DNA from: Bretschneidera sinensis
Taxonomy: Eukaryota; Streptophyta; Magnoliopsida; Brassicales; Akaniaceae
NCBI GenBank assembly: GCA_023935145.1
Contig: CM043701.1
Coordinates: 73,392,817-73,456,816 of the forward strand
Direction: 5' to 3'
Length of the DNA: 64,000 nucleotides
Both the position numbers and the translations under genes were made by a program. The notes below the pieces were generated by a model. That model saw only the letters and a program-made list of their open reading frames with translations. It did not search any database and had not been told where the DNA came from. The first letter of the stretch is position 1. Each line of letters opens with the position of its first letter. Positions 47,522 through 58,186 of the stretch are shown piece by piece.

Positions 47522-48854
47522 TGATAAGAGTCATAAAATGCATCTTAACAGTACTTATTTGTTAGCATTTTAGGGTTGATCTAGGTTTGAATTGCACTTT
47601 TATACCTTAACAACTCTAAAGTGATATTCTTGGATTGTTGATCTATTTCGATGCATTTTTAGGTACTTTGAGTCCAAAAGAGGTGGAAAGCCATCATAGC
47701 TTAAAGCACGATGCTTTGATGCACATCAGAGTGAAGGCATGGTTGCAGAAGGACAAAATGAAGAGAAACCAAGTCTTTAGTGTGCCGCACTGCAGCCTGA
47801 AAAGTCTAAGCCTCGGCTTCCAGAACCAAGCTTAAAATAGCAAGGAAGACACCAGTGTGCGCCACGGCTTAGACTAGGCTGAGCAGCGGTCTGATAGTCT
47901 GAGCCGCGGCCTAGACCAATCTGGGCAGCGGCCTCCAGAAGCAAGAAGAAAATCCAAGAGTCTGAGCCGCGGTGCGAGCTCAATGCTCTGTTTCCGAGTT
48001 ACGACTTAATTAGGGTTTTAATGATAGTTTAAACTCGAAAACACCATTGGACCTTTTGTATTATAAACAGATCACTTAGGGTTTGATAAAAAGAAGGGCA
48101 TCAAGGCTGGAAAACTCAAGAAGGCTGCCACATTCTCCCCCATCAAGGTGTTCAAGAATGAGTCCCATGGCCAACTAATCTCCAAGCAAGGCAAAAGGAT
48201 GAATCCCTAGGTGTAGTTGTTCTTATTTTCCATTATTGATTCAGTTGTAGTTTGGATTTATTGTCAAAACATTGTTATGATTTACTCTTTGATTTAATTA
48301 GAAGATTTTCTCTTAACACGGTGATTATATCTTTCTCCTTGAGATAAGTCTAGTCATGCTCTTCTTATGTCAAGATTGTTGGATATGATTGAGTCCGGTA
48401 GATTTAGCTTTTAGGTTTTTCCATTACTACGATATTTTCATTAAGATATACTGTCATTTCTTGATAAATCTATAAGATAGGTCATGTGTGCTTAAATCGA
48501 AAGTAAAGAGTATTTCATAACAATTGCATTAGGGTTTACATGTGCTTTGTTGAATATTTACCGATTACGTGTTTGGGATGTGAAACTAGTAATCGAGATA
48601 AAAATAATTGAATCGAGATTAGAATAAGGCAACAAACATAGGGAGGATTCCCATAACCTTGTTGTTTCTCTATTATATTTTTCAATCAATTTACACAATT
48701 TTCTCACATCACTTCATTATCAAAACTCAGATTTTCTCACTTGATCTTTATCGTTCGTGTTAAGGTTTACACTTTTCCTATGTAGTTCGCTTTTTCTCGT
48801 GGGATCGACACCTTAACTATACACAATAACCGCATATCAGTTTGAGCATAATCA
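47522..48854 (+). repeat. Intruding LTR, family B
   Basis: It starts TGATAAGAGTCATAAAATGC and ends GAGCATAATCA, five bases before the tRNA-Asp primer site. Its ending matches that of the minus-strand Athila 3' LTR (GCATAATCA). No second copy is seen in the window. It carries its own GC-rich cluster (GAGCCGCGGC, GGGCAGCGGC and similar, about 47860-47975) and a TTATAAAC promoter-like site near 48060. Confidence 0.78.
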
Positions 48855-48859
48855 AATTT

Positions 48860-48878
48860 TGGCGCCGTTGCCAGGGAA
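48860..48878 (+). other. Primer-binding site, tRNA-Asp type
   Basis: TGGCGCCGTTGCCAGGGAA follows family B LTR after AATTT. It matches the tRNA-Asp primer site used by Athila elements. Confidence 0.9.
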
Positions 48879-49010
48879 ACGCGCTTAAGTACAAGGAAGA
48901 TTGTCAACTTTAAGACAAAACGGTAATATTGTTCCTTTCTCTAAGTTTTGATTTTCTGATTTTCTTTTATTATTCTGTTTTATTTATTTCCCCTCTAACT
49001 CATTTGGTGT

Positions 49011-50363
49011 ATGTTTAGACCAAGAGATTCACGAGGTAAGTTCATTAGAGGACCCGAAATAAAGTTACCCTCTCATTCCACGTCCGTTAGTGAAACCTCA
49101 CCTAGATCAAACCATAATGTACCCCCAAACGAGAATTTAGAAAATTTTGTTAACATGGCTGATAACTCCAATGTGAATGTTGCTAGGACACTTAAGGATT
49201 ACTTGCATCCTAGCTGAACAACCACACCATCATGCATCATGTTTTCAGCCAATACTCGCCATCAAGATTTTAAAACAGGGATGATATAATTACTGCCTAC
49301 GTTCCATGGCTTGGAAAATGAAAACCCATATGAACACATTAGGGAGTTTGAGGAAGTAGTTACGACTTTTTATAGTTAAGATGCAATCGATGGCATCGTG
49401 AGACTCAAGTTTTTTTCTTTCGCTTTGAAGGATAAAGCTAAGGGTTGGCTATACTCACTGAGACCACGATCTATTGGGTCATGGAATGAGATGACTCAGG
49501 TCTTCTTTAATGAATACTTCCCTCAACATAAGACCAATGCTTTAAAAAATGCAAATATCCACCTTTGCACAAAAGGACAATGAGACTTTATATCAGTCTT
49601 GAGAGAAATTTAAAGAGTTGTTAAGTATGTGTCCTCATCATGGGTATGAGAATTGGTGTTTAGTGAGCTATTTTTATGAGGGACTTATATATAGAGAGCG
49701 CCAATTTGTAGAAATGATGTGTAATAGTGAATTTTTGCAAAACGATCTTGATGAGGTCATAGAATACCTCAATGAGCTTGCTGAAAAAGCTCACACTTGG
49801 ACTGGACCTAGTGCTACTGAAAGCACAAAAAGGTCATGACCTGTAGGAAACCCCATTGGTGGTGGAATTTACCATCTTAGGGAAGAAGACAACCTAAAGG
49901 CTAAGGTTGAAATGCTCACTAGGGAGTTAGATGCGTTAAAGACTAAAGGCTCAAAGGCAACACACATGGCTAATCATACCGAATCTTTGGAACCATGTTT
50001 TATGTGCGGCGGGGTAGGTCATCCCGCCCAAGAGTGTCCCACATTTGTTGATATGAAAAGGATGTATGAGGAATAATGTAATACCTTAGGCATGTACAAG
50101 AAGCCTCTGGCACCCTTCTCTAATACTTATAATTTGGGGTGGTGCAATCATCCCTATTTCAGCTGGAAGTCTGAAAACTAGCAGTTTGCACAACCCCCTA
50201 GATCATATCCTGCATCATATCATGCACCCTCATCCTCTAGGAGTTCTCTAGAAGACACTTTGCATGCTTTTATTGAGGCACAGGGTAATACAAACCAAAG
50301 ATGTGAAGCATTAATTACGCAGGTTGTTAAGAGAACAAGGAAATAAAGAGCCAAGTATCCAAA
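49011..50363 (+). pseudogene. Athila-like gag of the chimeric element
   Basis: It starts at the ATG at 49011 (MFRPRDSRGKFIRG) and carries ARTLKDYLHPS, then a stop where relatives have Arg. Later parts are LPTFHGLENENPYEHIREFEE, LKFFSFALKDKAKGWLYSL, EYLNELAEKAHTWTGP and the knuckle CFMCGGVGHPAQECPTF near 50000. Most stops sit where the minus-strand relative has Gln or Arg codons. One frameshift lies near 49585-49615. Gag would form particles. Confidence 0.85.
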
Positions 50364-51260
50364 TTGATGGGCTCCTCGAGTATGAATGAGCTAGGTAAGT
50401 TCCCTTCCCAAGCTCAGTCCACACCCCATGGTCAACACATGGCACAAGAAAATCTGGAAGATGTGAATGCCATTGTGACATGGAGTGGTAAGTCACTACA
50501 CATCCCAACAACAAAAAAATTAGAGGATGTGGAAAAGGGTCAAGGTAGTAGTGATGTCGAGCTGCCCAAGGACCCTGAGGTTACCAAGAGCCCTGTTAAG
50601 GCACCATTCCCTCAAGCCTTAAAATTAAACAAGAAAAATCTGGACCTAAACAATGAAATCCTAGAGAACCTACGACAAGTAAAACTTAATCTTCCTCTTT
50701 TGCATGCGATTAAACAAGTTCTTACTTATGCAAAAGTTCTCAAAGATTTGTGTACAATTAAGAGGAAGCACCATGCAAAGAAAACAACATTCCTAACAGA
50801 GCAAGTTAGTGCTTTAATTGAGCAAAGAATTCCCCCCAAATACAAGGATCCTGGCTATCCAATCATTGCATGTAGCATTGGAAATCATGAGGTTGGACAA
50901 GCATTGCTAGATTTAGGAGCTAGTGTAAACCTGATGCCATTTTCTATTTATTTGCAGCTGGATTTGGGAGAAATCAAACCAATCGTTGTGGTATTGCAAT
51001 TGGCTAACCGTTCAGTCAAAGTATCCCGGGGTGTCGTAGAGGATGTTCTAATCCAAATTGATAAATTTTATTATCTCGTTGATTTCCTAATCCTTTATAT
51101 TACTTCTGCTGTTGACACTAACTCTAAAATTCCTTTGATTTTGGGTAGACCTTTCCTTTCTACTGCAAATGCTCTTATTAATTGCAGGAATGGACTCATG
51201 AAGCTGTCCCTTGGAGACATGACCCTTGAGGTGAACATTTTCAATGTTGCAAAACAGTGA
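50364..51260 (+). pseudogene. Athila-like gag tail and protease, 298-codon open frame
   Basis: This is the longest uninterrupted pol-related frame in the element. It begins with the gag tail (MAQENLEDVNAIVTWSGKS at about residue 30), then VSALIEQRIPPKYKDP and the protease motif LLDLGASVNLMPFSIYLQL near 50908, followed by VSRGVVEDVLIQIDKFYYLVDF and PLILGRPFLSTANALI, the ILGRPFL motif of aspartic proteases. A stop at 51258-51260 ends it where relatives continue into RT. Confidence 0.85.
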
Positions 51261-52619
51261 GAAGATGAGGACAAGAACCACCAGTTATACATGATCGAGT
51301 CACTCATCGATAGGAGAGTTTCCATAGCTCATGATTTTGATCATCTTGAGTATTTTCTTGTTAATTCTGAGAGTGATACTATTAATGATAAATCTGATAT
51401 AATTGATATTTGTGCTATTTTTGATAAATCTTAGGATTATATCACTCGAGTATGGCAACCGAAGTTTGAGGAGTTTTCAGAAAGAAGCGATAAACAAATC
51501 TCCTCAAGGGTGCAAGCGCCCAAAGTTGAATTGAAGCTGCTACCTAAGGGTTTGAAGCATGTTTTCCTTGGTCCAGGTGATATTTTTCCTGTTATTATCT
51601 CATTTGAATTGTCTGAGTTTTAAGGTGAGAAATTAATTTGGACCCCAAATGCACATAAATCAGTCTTAGGTTGGAGCATGGCTGATTTAAAAGGTATTAA
51701 TCCCCTGATCTGTTTTCATAAGATAAATTTGGATGAAGGAACTAGCCCTCGTAGAGACCCCCAGCGTAGACTTAACCCCACTATGAAAGAAGTGGTGAAA
51801 AATGGAGTGTTAAAACTATTATATGCGGGAATTATATATCCCATAGTTGATAGTAAATGGGTAAGTCCTACATAAGTCGTTCCTAAAAAGTCTGGTGTCA
51901 CTGTGGTGAAAAATGACATAGGAGAGCTAGTCCCTACAAAACTTGTGACTGGGTGGCGAATGTGTATTGATTACAGAAAATTAAATGCTGCCACTCGGAA
52001 AGACCATTTCCCACTCCCTTTTATCGATCAAATTCTTGAGTGTGTAGTTAGTCATCCTTTTTATTGTTTCTTGGATGGTTATTCTGGTTATTATCAAATT
52101 GAAATTGCATTAGAAGACCAGGATAAAACCACTTTCACTTTTCCCTTTGATACTTATGCTTTTCATAGAATGCCATTTGGATTATGTAATGCACCTGCTA
52201 CTTTTCAATGTTGCATGGTGAGCATTTTTAGTGATATGGTTGAAAATTGCATGGAAGTTTTTATAGATGACTTGACTTTTTTTGGATCTTCATTTGATGC
52301 ATGCTTATTGAATTTAGAGAGGGTACTAATTCATTATAAGGAGAAAGAATTAGTCTAAAATTGGGAAAAATGCCATTTCATGGTACCTTCAAGTATTGTC
52401 TTAGAGCATATTATTTCTTCTAAGGGGATAGAGGTTGATCAATCTAAGATTGAATTAATTTCTAAGTTGCCTACACCTAAGACAGTAAAGGATGTGAGAT
52501 CCTTTCTTGGTCATGCTGGTTTTTATAGGAGGTTCGTACAAAATTTTTCCAACACATCTAGACCATTATGTGCCCTCCTAGTTAAAGATGCCCCATTTGA
52601 GTGGACACAAGTTTGTTAA
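51261..52619 (+). pseudogene. Athila-like reverse transcriptase of the chimeric element
   Basis: After the Athila pre-RT region (VELKLLPKGLKHVF near 51520) come RRDPQRRLNPTMKEVVK, then GWRMCIDYRKLNAATRKDHFP (51950), DGYSGYYQIEIALEDQDKTT, FGLCNAPATFQ and VFIDDLTFFG near 52260, with the catalytic x-DD intact. The thumb part is DVRSFLGHAGFYRRFV. Stops at about 51432, 51621, 51873, 52356 and 52617 interrupt an otherwise single frame, most at expected Gln codons. Confidence 0.9.
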
Positions 52620-52631
52620 GAGGCCTTTAAA

Positions 52632-53351
52632 ATGCTGATTGGCAAGCTTACTTCAGCACCCATAATGCAGTCACCTGATTGGACTTTATCTTTTGAAATA
52701 ATGTGTGATGCTAGTGGCTTTGCTGTAGGTGCTGTTCTTAGACAGCGAAGGGAGGGGAAACCTTTTGTTATTTACTATGCTAGTAAAACCCTAAATAGTG
52801 CTCAGACGAATTACTCCACCACTGAAAAAGAATTGCTAGCTGTAGTATTTTCTTTGGACAAGTTTCGTGCCTATTTAATTGGTTCTCCTATTCTTATTTT
52901 CACAGATCATGCAACCCTTAAGTACCTTCTTACAAAGAAGGATGCTAAGGCACGACTAATACGGTGGATTTTACTCTTGCAAGAATTTGACATCACCATC
53001 AAAGACAAGAAAGGAGTAGAGAACGTAGTGGCTGACCATCTCTCGAGGCTCACATTTAAGGATACCTCTGACGACATACCAATCAAGGATGACTTTCCCA
53101 ATGAGTATTTACTCTCCATTACTTCTCTACCATGGTTTGCTCACATCATGAATTATTTGGCTACTGGTGAGATACCAATGGATTGGAGCACTCAAGAAAA
53201 GAGGAAGTTCTTGAATGAGTTGAACAAACAAGTTTTTTTAGTAACTCACCAAGTATTGCGAGCCACACCCCAGCAGAAGCCGCGCCTCACCTCAGCAGAA
53301 GCTACGGCGCAGTGCATAACAGCTCACCTAGCAGTCCGCGCCGCACGGTAG
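52632..53351 (+). pseudogene. Athila-like RNase H joined to foreign sequence
   Basis: The frame begins [19 protein letters not shown] and keeps the RNase H catalytic residues in [28 protein letters not shown] and [14 protein letters not shown], then [10 protein letters not shown]. It continues through the linker to [14 protein letters not shown] at about 53230. From about 53255 the frame runs into unrelated GC-rich sequence and ends at 53351. The integrase zinc finger expected here is missing. Confidence 0.88.
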
Positions 53352-53763
53352 TTGCCACCTGTTCTGCACCAAAAACAAAATCTGGACTATTTGAAACACA
53401 TTTATGCACTTTCTCCTTCATTTATATCTTATGAAAACAGCAGCCCCTTTCTTTCTCTCTCTCTCTCTCTTCCTCTCTCCAAACCCTCACTTACCCACTC
53501 ACTTTTGCTCATTATTTCTTGATTCTAACATCATTTCTTGAAGGATTTAGCACCAATATTGCAGATTTTGCTGGAAATTTCTCTAAAAAACTTAGTTCTA
53601 AGAGGATTTTGGGTTCTTCAAGAAGATTTCAAGTTGGTGGGTACTCTTTCTTCTCTCCAACTTTGGGCATCAAGTAAGACAAATTTCTTCTCTTTGTTGT
53701 TCATTTGTGCTATTTGGGTGGTTGATTTTGAATTAGTTCTATTGTTCTATACATTTGATTCAA
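53255..53763 (+). other. Leader-like region before the first env-like ORF
   Basis: A GC-rich block with repeated CAGCAGAAGC(C/T) and CCGCGCC words (53255-53345) is followed by a CT repeat (about 53451-53475) and T-rich sequence that resembles a plant 5' UTR. No integrase sequence is present. It stands where the integrase gene should be. Confidence 0.55.
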
Positions 53764-54902
53764 ATGGCCCCTAAAACCAAGAGACCAAGGGGGAAACAAC
53801 CTCAAGAGTATAATGAGAGCAAATTTGTTAGTTTTGAGGCTAGTGAGAGATATGTTAGGATAATGCACACTAGAAAACCCATTCCTGAGAGAGGATTCAC
53901 TATCATAGAGAGGGGAAAACCAACCTTGTTTAGAATGATTATTGATAGGCATTGGGGTACATTGGCAAGACAACCATCTTATTCCCTTAAAAATGTGGTT
54001 AGAGAATTCTACGCTAATGCAGACAAACATAGGAATGGTAACATGAGGGTGAAAGGAACAACAATCTCTTTTAGCGGCACATCTATCAATAGATTCTATG
54101 GGAAACCTGACATAGAACACAGTGAGTATATTGCATATGTGTCTAATATTGATTATGAGGAGATTTGCAATACTCTCTGTATTTCGGGCACAACATGAAA
54201 AATGATGGGTAGTACCCCTAAAACCTTGCTCGGTACGTCTCTGACTGTCAATGCTCTAGCTTGGCAATATTTTGTATGTCAGAGCTTGATGCCTGCTATG
54301 CATTATAGTGACCTTACTGTTGAAAGAGTTGTTCTGATTTATGCCATTTTGATTGGCATGACTATTGATGTGGGCCAAACCATATTCAATTCTATCATAC
54401 ACACTATATGACAAAAGATTGGATTATACTTCCCTTCATTAATTACCCAATTATGCATCCAAGCCGGCATCCAGTACAGTCCTGATGAGGAGGCCCAGCA
54501 ACCCAAGAAGCCCATCGATGATGGCATGCTCACTCTGATTAAAGCCTCAAGGTCGTCATCTCCAAGAGAGAGAACAGCGATTGCTGCCCCCCTCCTCCCT
54601 CTAGGCATTTCACTATTGCAGAGCGCCTTGAGCATTTAGAGATTCATTTTGACGAGCATCAGAAACTCTTGCATGATAGGTTTGATCGTCAAGAATGATT
54701 CTTAGTTAGGCAAGCCGACTATCAAACGAGGGTATACTCTTATTTTGGTTAGATGTACCAACACTTTGCCTCCGCCACTGGTTGTGACATGGATCACTTT
54801 CCCACTTTTCTGCCCTATCCGGGTTCATCTTTTGATCCAACTCCCAAGGAAGGTGAGGAGAATGAAGAGAAGGAAGAAGAGGATGAAGACATAGAGGATT
54901 AG
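53764..54902 (+). pseudogene. First env-like / plant transposon-protein ORF
   Basis: It starts at the ATG at 53764 with a basic MAPKTKRPRGKQPQEY segment. The conserved core includes KNVVREFYANAD, FSGTSINRFYG and, after a stop at 54196, LTVNALAWQYFVCQSLMP and VVLIYAILIGMTIDVGQTI. The C-terminus in another frame is strongly acidic and ends at a TAG near 54900. I recognise the core as the putative plant transposon protein domain that also occurs as the env-like ORF of Athila/Calypso elements, between pol and the 3' LTR as here. No signal peptide or clear fusion motif is visible, so true envelope function is doubtful. It is broken by at least two stops and a frameshift. Confidence 0.72.
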
Positions 54903-55019
54903 TTTTGGGTTCTATCTTGTTTATCTCTTTTTATTTTATTTTATTTTATTATTATCGGATAACTATACTAACATTTATTGTGTATTCCTTTTCATTATTT
55001 CATTTTTCATACTTTATTT

Positions 55020-55600
55020 CACAAATGCGATCGAGCGCACTTGGGGTAGAGAGTCACGTGTTAGTTTAAACTCACTTGATTCTGTTAAAATTTTTACTTT
55101 CACTCTCACTGTTTTTACTCTCACACTCTAAAATCCACTTCCCTACACTCATTCACCTCGCCCATGCCAAGACACTCCTTGCACTCACGAAACTCACCCC
55201 CACTTGCCACCACACGCCACCGTGCAGACCCCATACACCACCATCCCTACCCCCTTTTTGCAAAAAGGTAATTTCCGTTTCAAAACCACCCCCATCACCA
55301 ATCCTTTCAGTTGGTTATTTTTCCTTAGTTATTGTGTTTAAATAATTCATATATACAGTTTTTTTTGTATTTTTTTGGGTTGCTTTTGAGTATTTTGCAG
55401 GAGGTTGAGAATTTGTTTTAGGAAGTGTTCGATCAAACTCGGTTCACTGATCGCCGACAAGCTGTTTAACAAAACGCGTCAGTCAAATATTTGATACTGC
55501 AATCGAGCGCAGGGGCTAGTCTGATCGAGCATAGAGGGACAGTGCAATCAAGCGCACTACACTGACATCGAGCGCAATTTCTGCAGAAACCAAATTCAAA
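55020..55600 (+). promoter_or_regulatory. Motif cluster and leader before the second ORF
   Basis: GCGATCGAGCGCACTTG at about 55026 and four CGAGCGCA-type words at 55500-55580 repeat the LTR family A promoter motif. Between them is a C/T-rich leader-like stretch. This could be an internal promoter or a captured copy of LTR-like sequence; direct evidence is only the motif match. Confidence 0.45.
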
Positions 55601-56779
55601 ATGCCTCAACAGACTACTTCCATCTCCCATGATTTAAGCAGTCGTGCCTAGTCATCCCGGCCCAGTTTTGAACAACGAGAGATCTTGTTCTAAACCATAT
55701 TCAACATGGAAGAGGATTTCAAAAACTTTGAAGCCATTCAATGGGCGGTCCAGGAGTTCAAGCACCGAGGTTTGAAGAGGTTATTTAAGCCGGTATGCTC
55801 TACTGCCTACACCCGATTCGTTGTCTAGTTTTACTAGAACATATCTTTTGACTGCAGCAGGCCGGGTGTCTTGTCCTCATCGGTCCAGGGTAAGTATATA
55901 GATGTGACCTCTACTGATATAGTTGCTGCTCTTCATTGTTATGATGAGTCTCCTCTTGAGGACACCCATATGGAGGAGCAGCCGGAGTCCTTTCCCTTGC
56001 CCTACATCATTGAAGACATGTGTGCTGGGTGGTACGTCGATCGGCACAACAATGCAGGGAGCCGGTCCAAGTTGCCTCCACGACTCTGGCTCGTGGATTT
56101 CATTCTTTAATGGAATATATGTCTATTGAGGCACAAGACCCAGAGGAGGGATCAGTTCTTACAAGCATTATATGCATTCCATCGAGGCCACTAGTACTCC
56201 ATCCCGGCTGTCATCTAGAGCTAGTTACATAAGTTTTGGGACCACGTCCATGCACGCCAGGTCACCACAGAGAATGCATAGGGGCTCCCATTCCCGTTCC
56301 TCCTCAGCTACATATTCAAGAAGAAGGGGCTTAAGGGCTCCTACATCGATGGACTAGTCCGGGACCACCCATTCTTTGGGAAGAGCCAGTGGACCCTAAG
56401 CCAGTCGCACATACCCAGAGGACCCTGAGGGCATGAACCTACTACTGTGAGGGTGAAGGATGATCCTATGGAGACTGAGGACCCTACAGTGAACCATACT
56501 TGGGAGGAGGACCATCCGGACATGGGACCCACTGAGTACCAGCACATTCTCAAAGAGATATCCTCTTTCCGTTGTGAGCTCTCTGACATTCGACGGGAGG
56601 ATAGAGAGGCTACATTACTAGTGCATCAGCACATCGATGGCTTAGAGACACGCTTTGTGAGGCAAAAAGCGATGCTCCAGGCTATTCTTGATCGACTACC
56701 TCCCGCCCCTAGCACCTCATCGACTGCACCACCTGGAGATACTAATAATAGCAGAGAGGGAGGTGCACCGTCTGGCTGA
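55601..56779 (+). pseudogene. Second env-like / plant transposon-protein ORF
   Basis: A single frame from the ATG at 55601 (MPQQTTSISHDL) to 56110 includes EFKHRGLKRLFKPV, a V-V-x-F-Y core with two TAG stops, VQGKYIDVTSTDIVAALHCYDE and EDMCAGWYVDRHNN. After frameshifts it continues with LLRHKTQRRDQFLQALYAFH and FKKKGLKGSYIDG. From 56447 an open frame (VKDDPMETEDPTV) ends in a coiled-coil-like HILKEISSFRCELSDIRRED and a Ser/Pro tail, stopping at 56779. It resembles unnamed plant transposon-associated proteins and is distantly similar in layout to the first ORF. In-frame TAGs sit at likely Gln codons. Confidence 0.6.
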
Positions 56780-58173
56780 AGACATAAAACTTAGCGCTCA
56801 TGGGAGGCACTCCACAATATATCCTTTTATTTTTAGTATTTTTTTCACATTTATTGTTAGTATTTACTTTTATAACTGTTTATTATTAGTATCTCTTGTT
56901 TTCTAGTATTACGTTTGTTTTTCTTTTTCAGGGACAATGTGTGTGCATCAGTTCAAGTTTGGGGGTGTGCTACAAGCCATGCCAGCCATCTAATTCTCCA
57001 TCTTCCAAGTCAGATCTTTCCATGTCACTCACACATTGGGGACAATGTGTAAATTAGGTTTGGGGGTATGGGAGACACATTCACACACTCTGTCCTAGTT
57101 TTTTTTTAATATTATTGAAAAGATAAATGTATGTTCATATTGTTTTGAAAATTTTGGTTGATTTAAACAAATATTATGATAAGATTTCATCAGTAAGCTT
57201 AAAATCTAAAACACATGGTCTAATAATAAAGTTCTAAAAGATAAATTACTTACTTCAAGGCATTTAAGAATTCACAAGTTTGATCTAAATCTGACACGAG
57301 CAAATTAGCACATAATTGTGTGGGGTATGACATATAATTTTTTATGTGTATGTTTCCATGGCCTAATCGTAATCGGATAACTTGTTAGAAGAACACCTTA
57401 GCATAGAAAAATAGAAAAAAAAATGATTACACAAAAAAGAGAAAATAAAATACTCCTAATGATCAAATAAACTTTCCACTGAGCAACTGGACCTTTTACC
57501 TCAGTAAGCAGTGAGTGTTCATGTCAAAAGGTGGGAATTGTGCTTATAATGATCATTAAATAAAGTTTCCACTGAGTAACTGGACCTCTTGCCTCAGTAA
57601 GCAATGAATATTCACGTTAAAAGGTGGGAATTTTGCTTGGCAGCATTAATACCAGTTAGTTCATAGCCTTTTTGACTCGAGTTAGTAAGTCCTTAGGGGT
57701 GTCTTTACACCTAATTCCCTAAAACAATCTGGTTTGGAAGTCATTGGCTAAACACTTGCTATATGGGTCAATTAGAAAGCTTAAGAGAACTCAACATGGC
57801 AAAAATCTCATAATAAAAGAAAAAGAAAGAAATAAAACTATGTTATTATTGTTCATTCTGATAGGAAATTCGATGAATGTTGAGATACCGAAACACTATA
57901 CATTGGAGTTATTTGGAAGCTTCATCTTTTATGTACTAATTCACCACACACTAAGTCAAACTTGTGATGCTTTAACCAGCCTCGAGTGAGCAATTAGGTT
58001 TTAAAACTCTTATTCATTGCAAAGATGTGTTTATATTTTAAACCTGCTCATGAATAAATATCATGGTTTTGTGTGCAACCCAAATTTTTAGATATCATGA
58101 ATGATGAATTTATCTTTGTTATTGTTTTTCAGTTAGTTTTTCGTTTTGTATTGCTAAGGGACTAGCAATATGT
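56780..58173 (+). other. 3' non-coding region shared by both Athila-like elements
   Basis: From the T-rich stretch ending TTTTTCAGGGACAATG (about 56930) to the 3' LTR, the sequence matches the equivalent region of the minus-strand element (about 25080 down to 23955). It includes two extra polypurine-like motifs (56955-56968, 57057-57070), the GGGGACAATGTG repeats and the tandem hairpin repeat. No gene is evident. Confidence 0.75.
57445..57640 (+). repeat. Tandem hairpin-like repeat
   Basis: Two units with a 93-bp spacing share TTTCCACTGAG..AACTGGACC..CCTCAGTAAGCA and AAAAGGTGGGAATT. ACTGAG and CTCAGT within each unit can form a short stem. The counterpart in the other Athila-like element is at 24360-24560. 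Confidence 0.8.
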
Positions 58174-58186
58174 AAGTTTGGGGGTG
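58174..58186 (+). other. Polypurine tract of the chimeric Athila-like element
   Basis: AAGTTTGGGGGTG lies directly before the 3' LTR start, as in the minus-strand relative. Confidence 0.85.

Noticed and set aside
53764..54902. First env-like ORF as a host gene
   Set aside because: It sits between pol and the polypurine tract of an LTR element with matching outer target duplications, as in other Athila-type elements, and carries stops.
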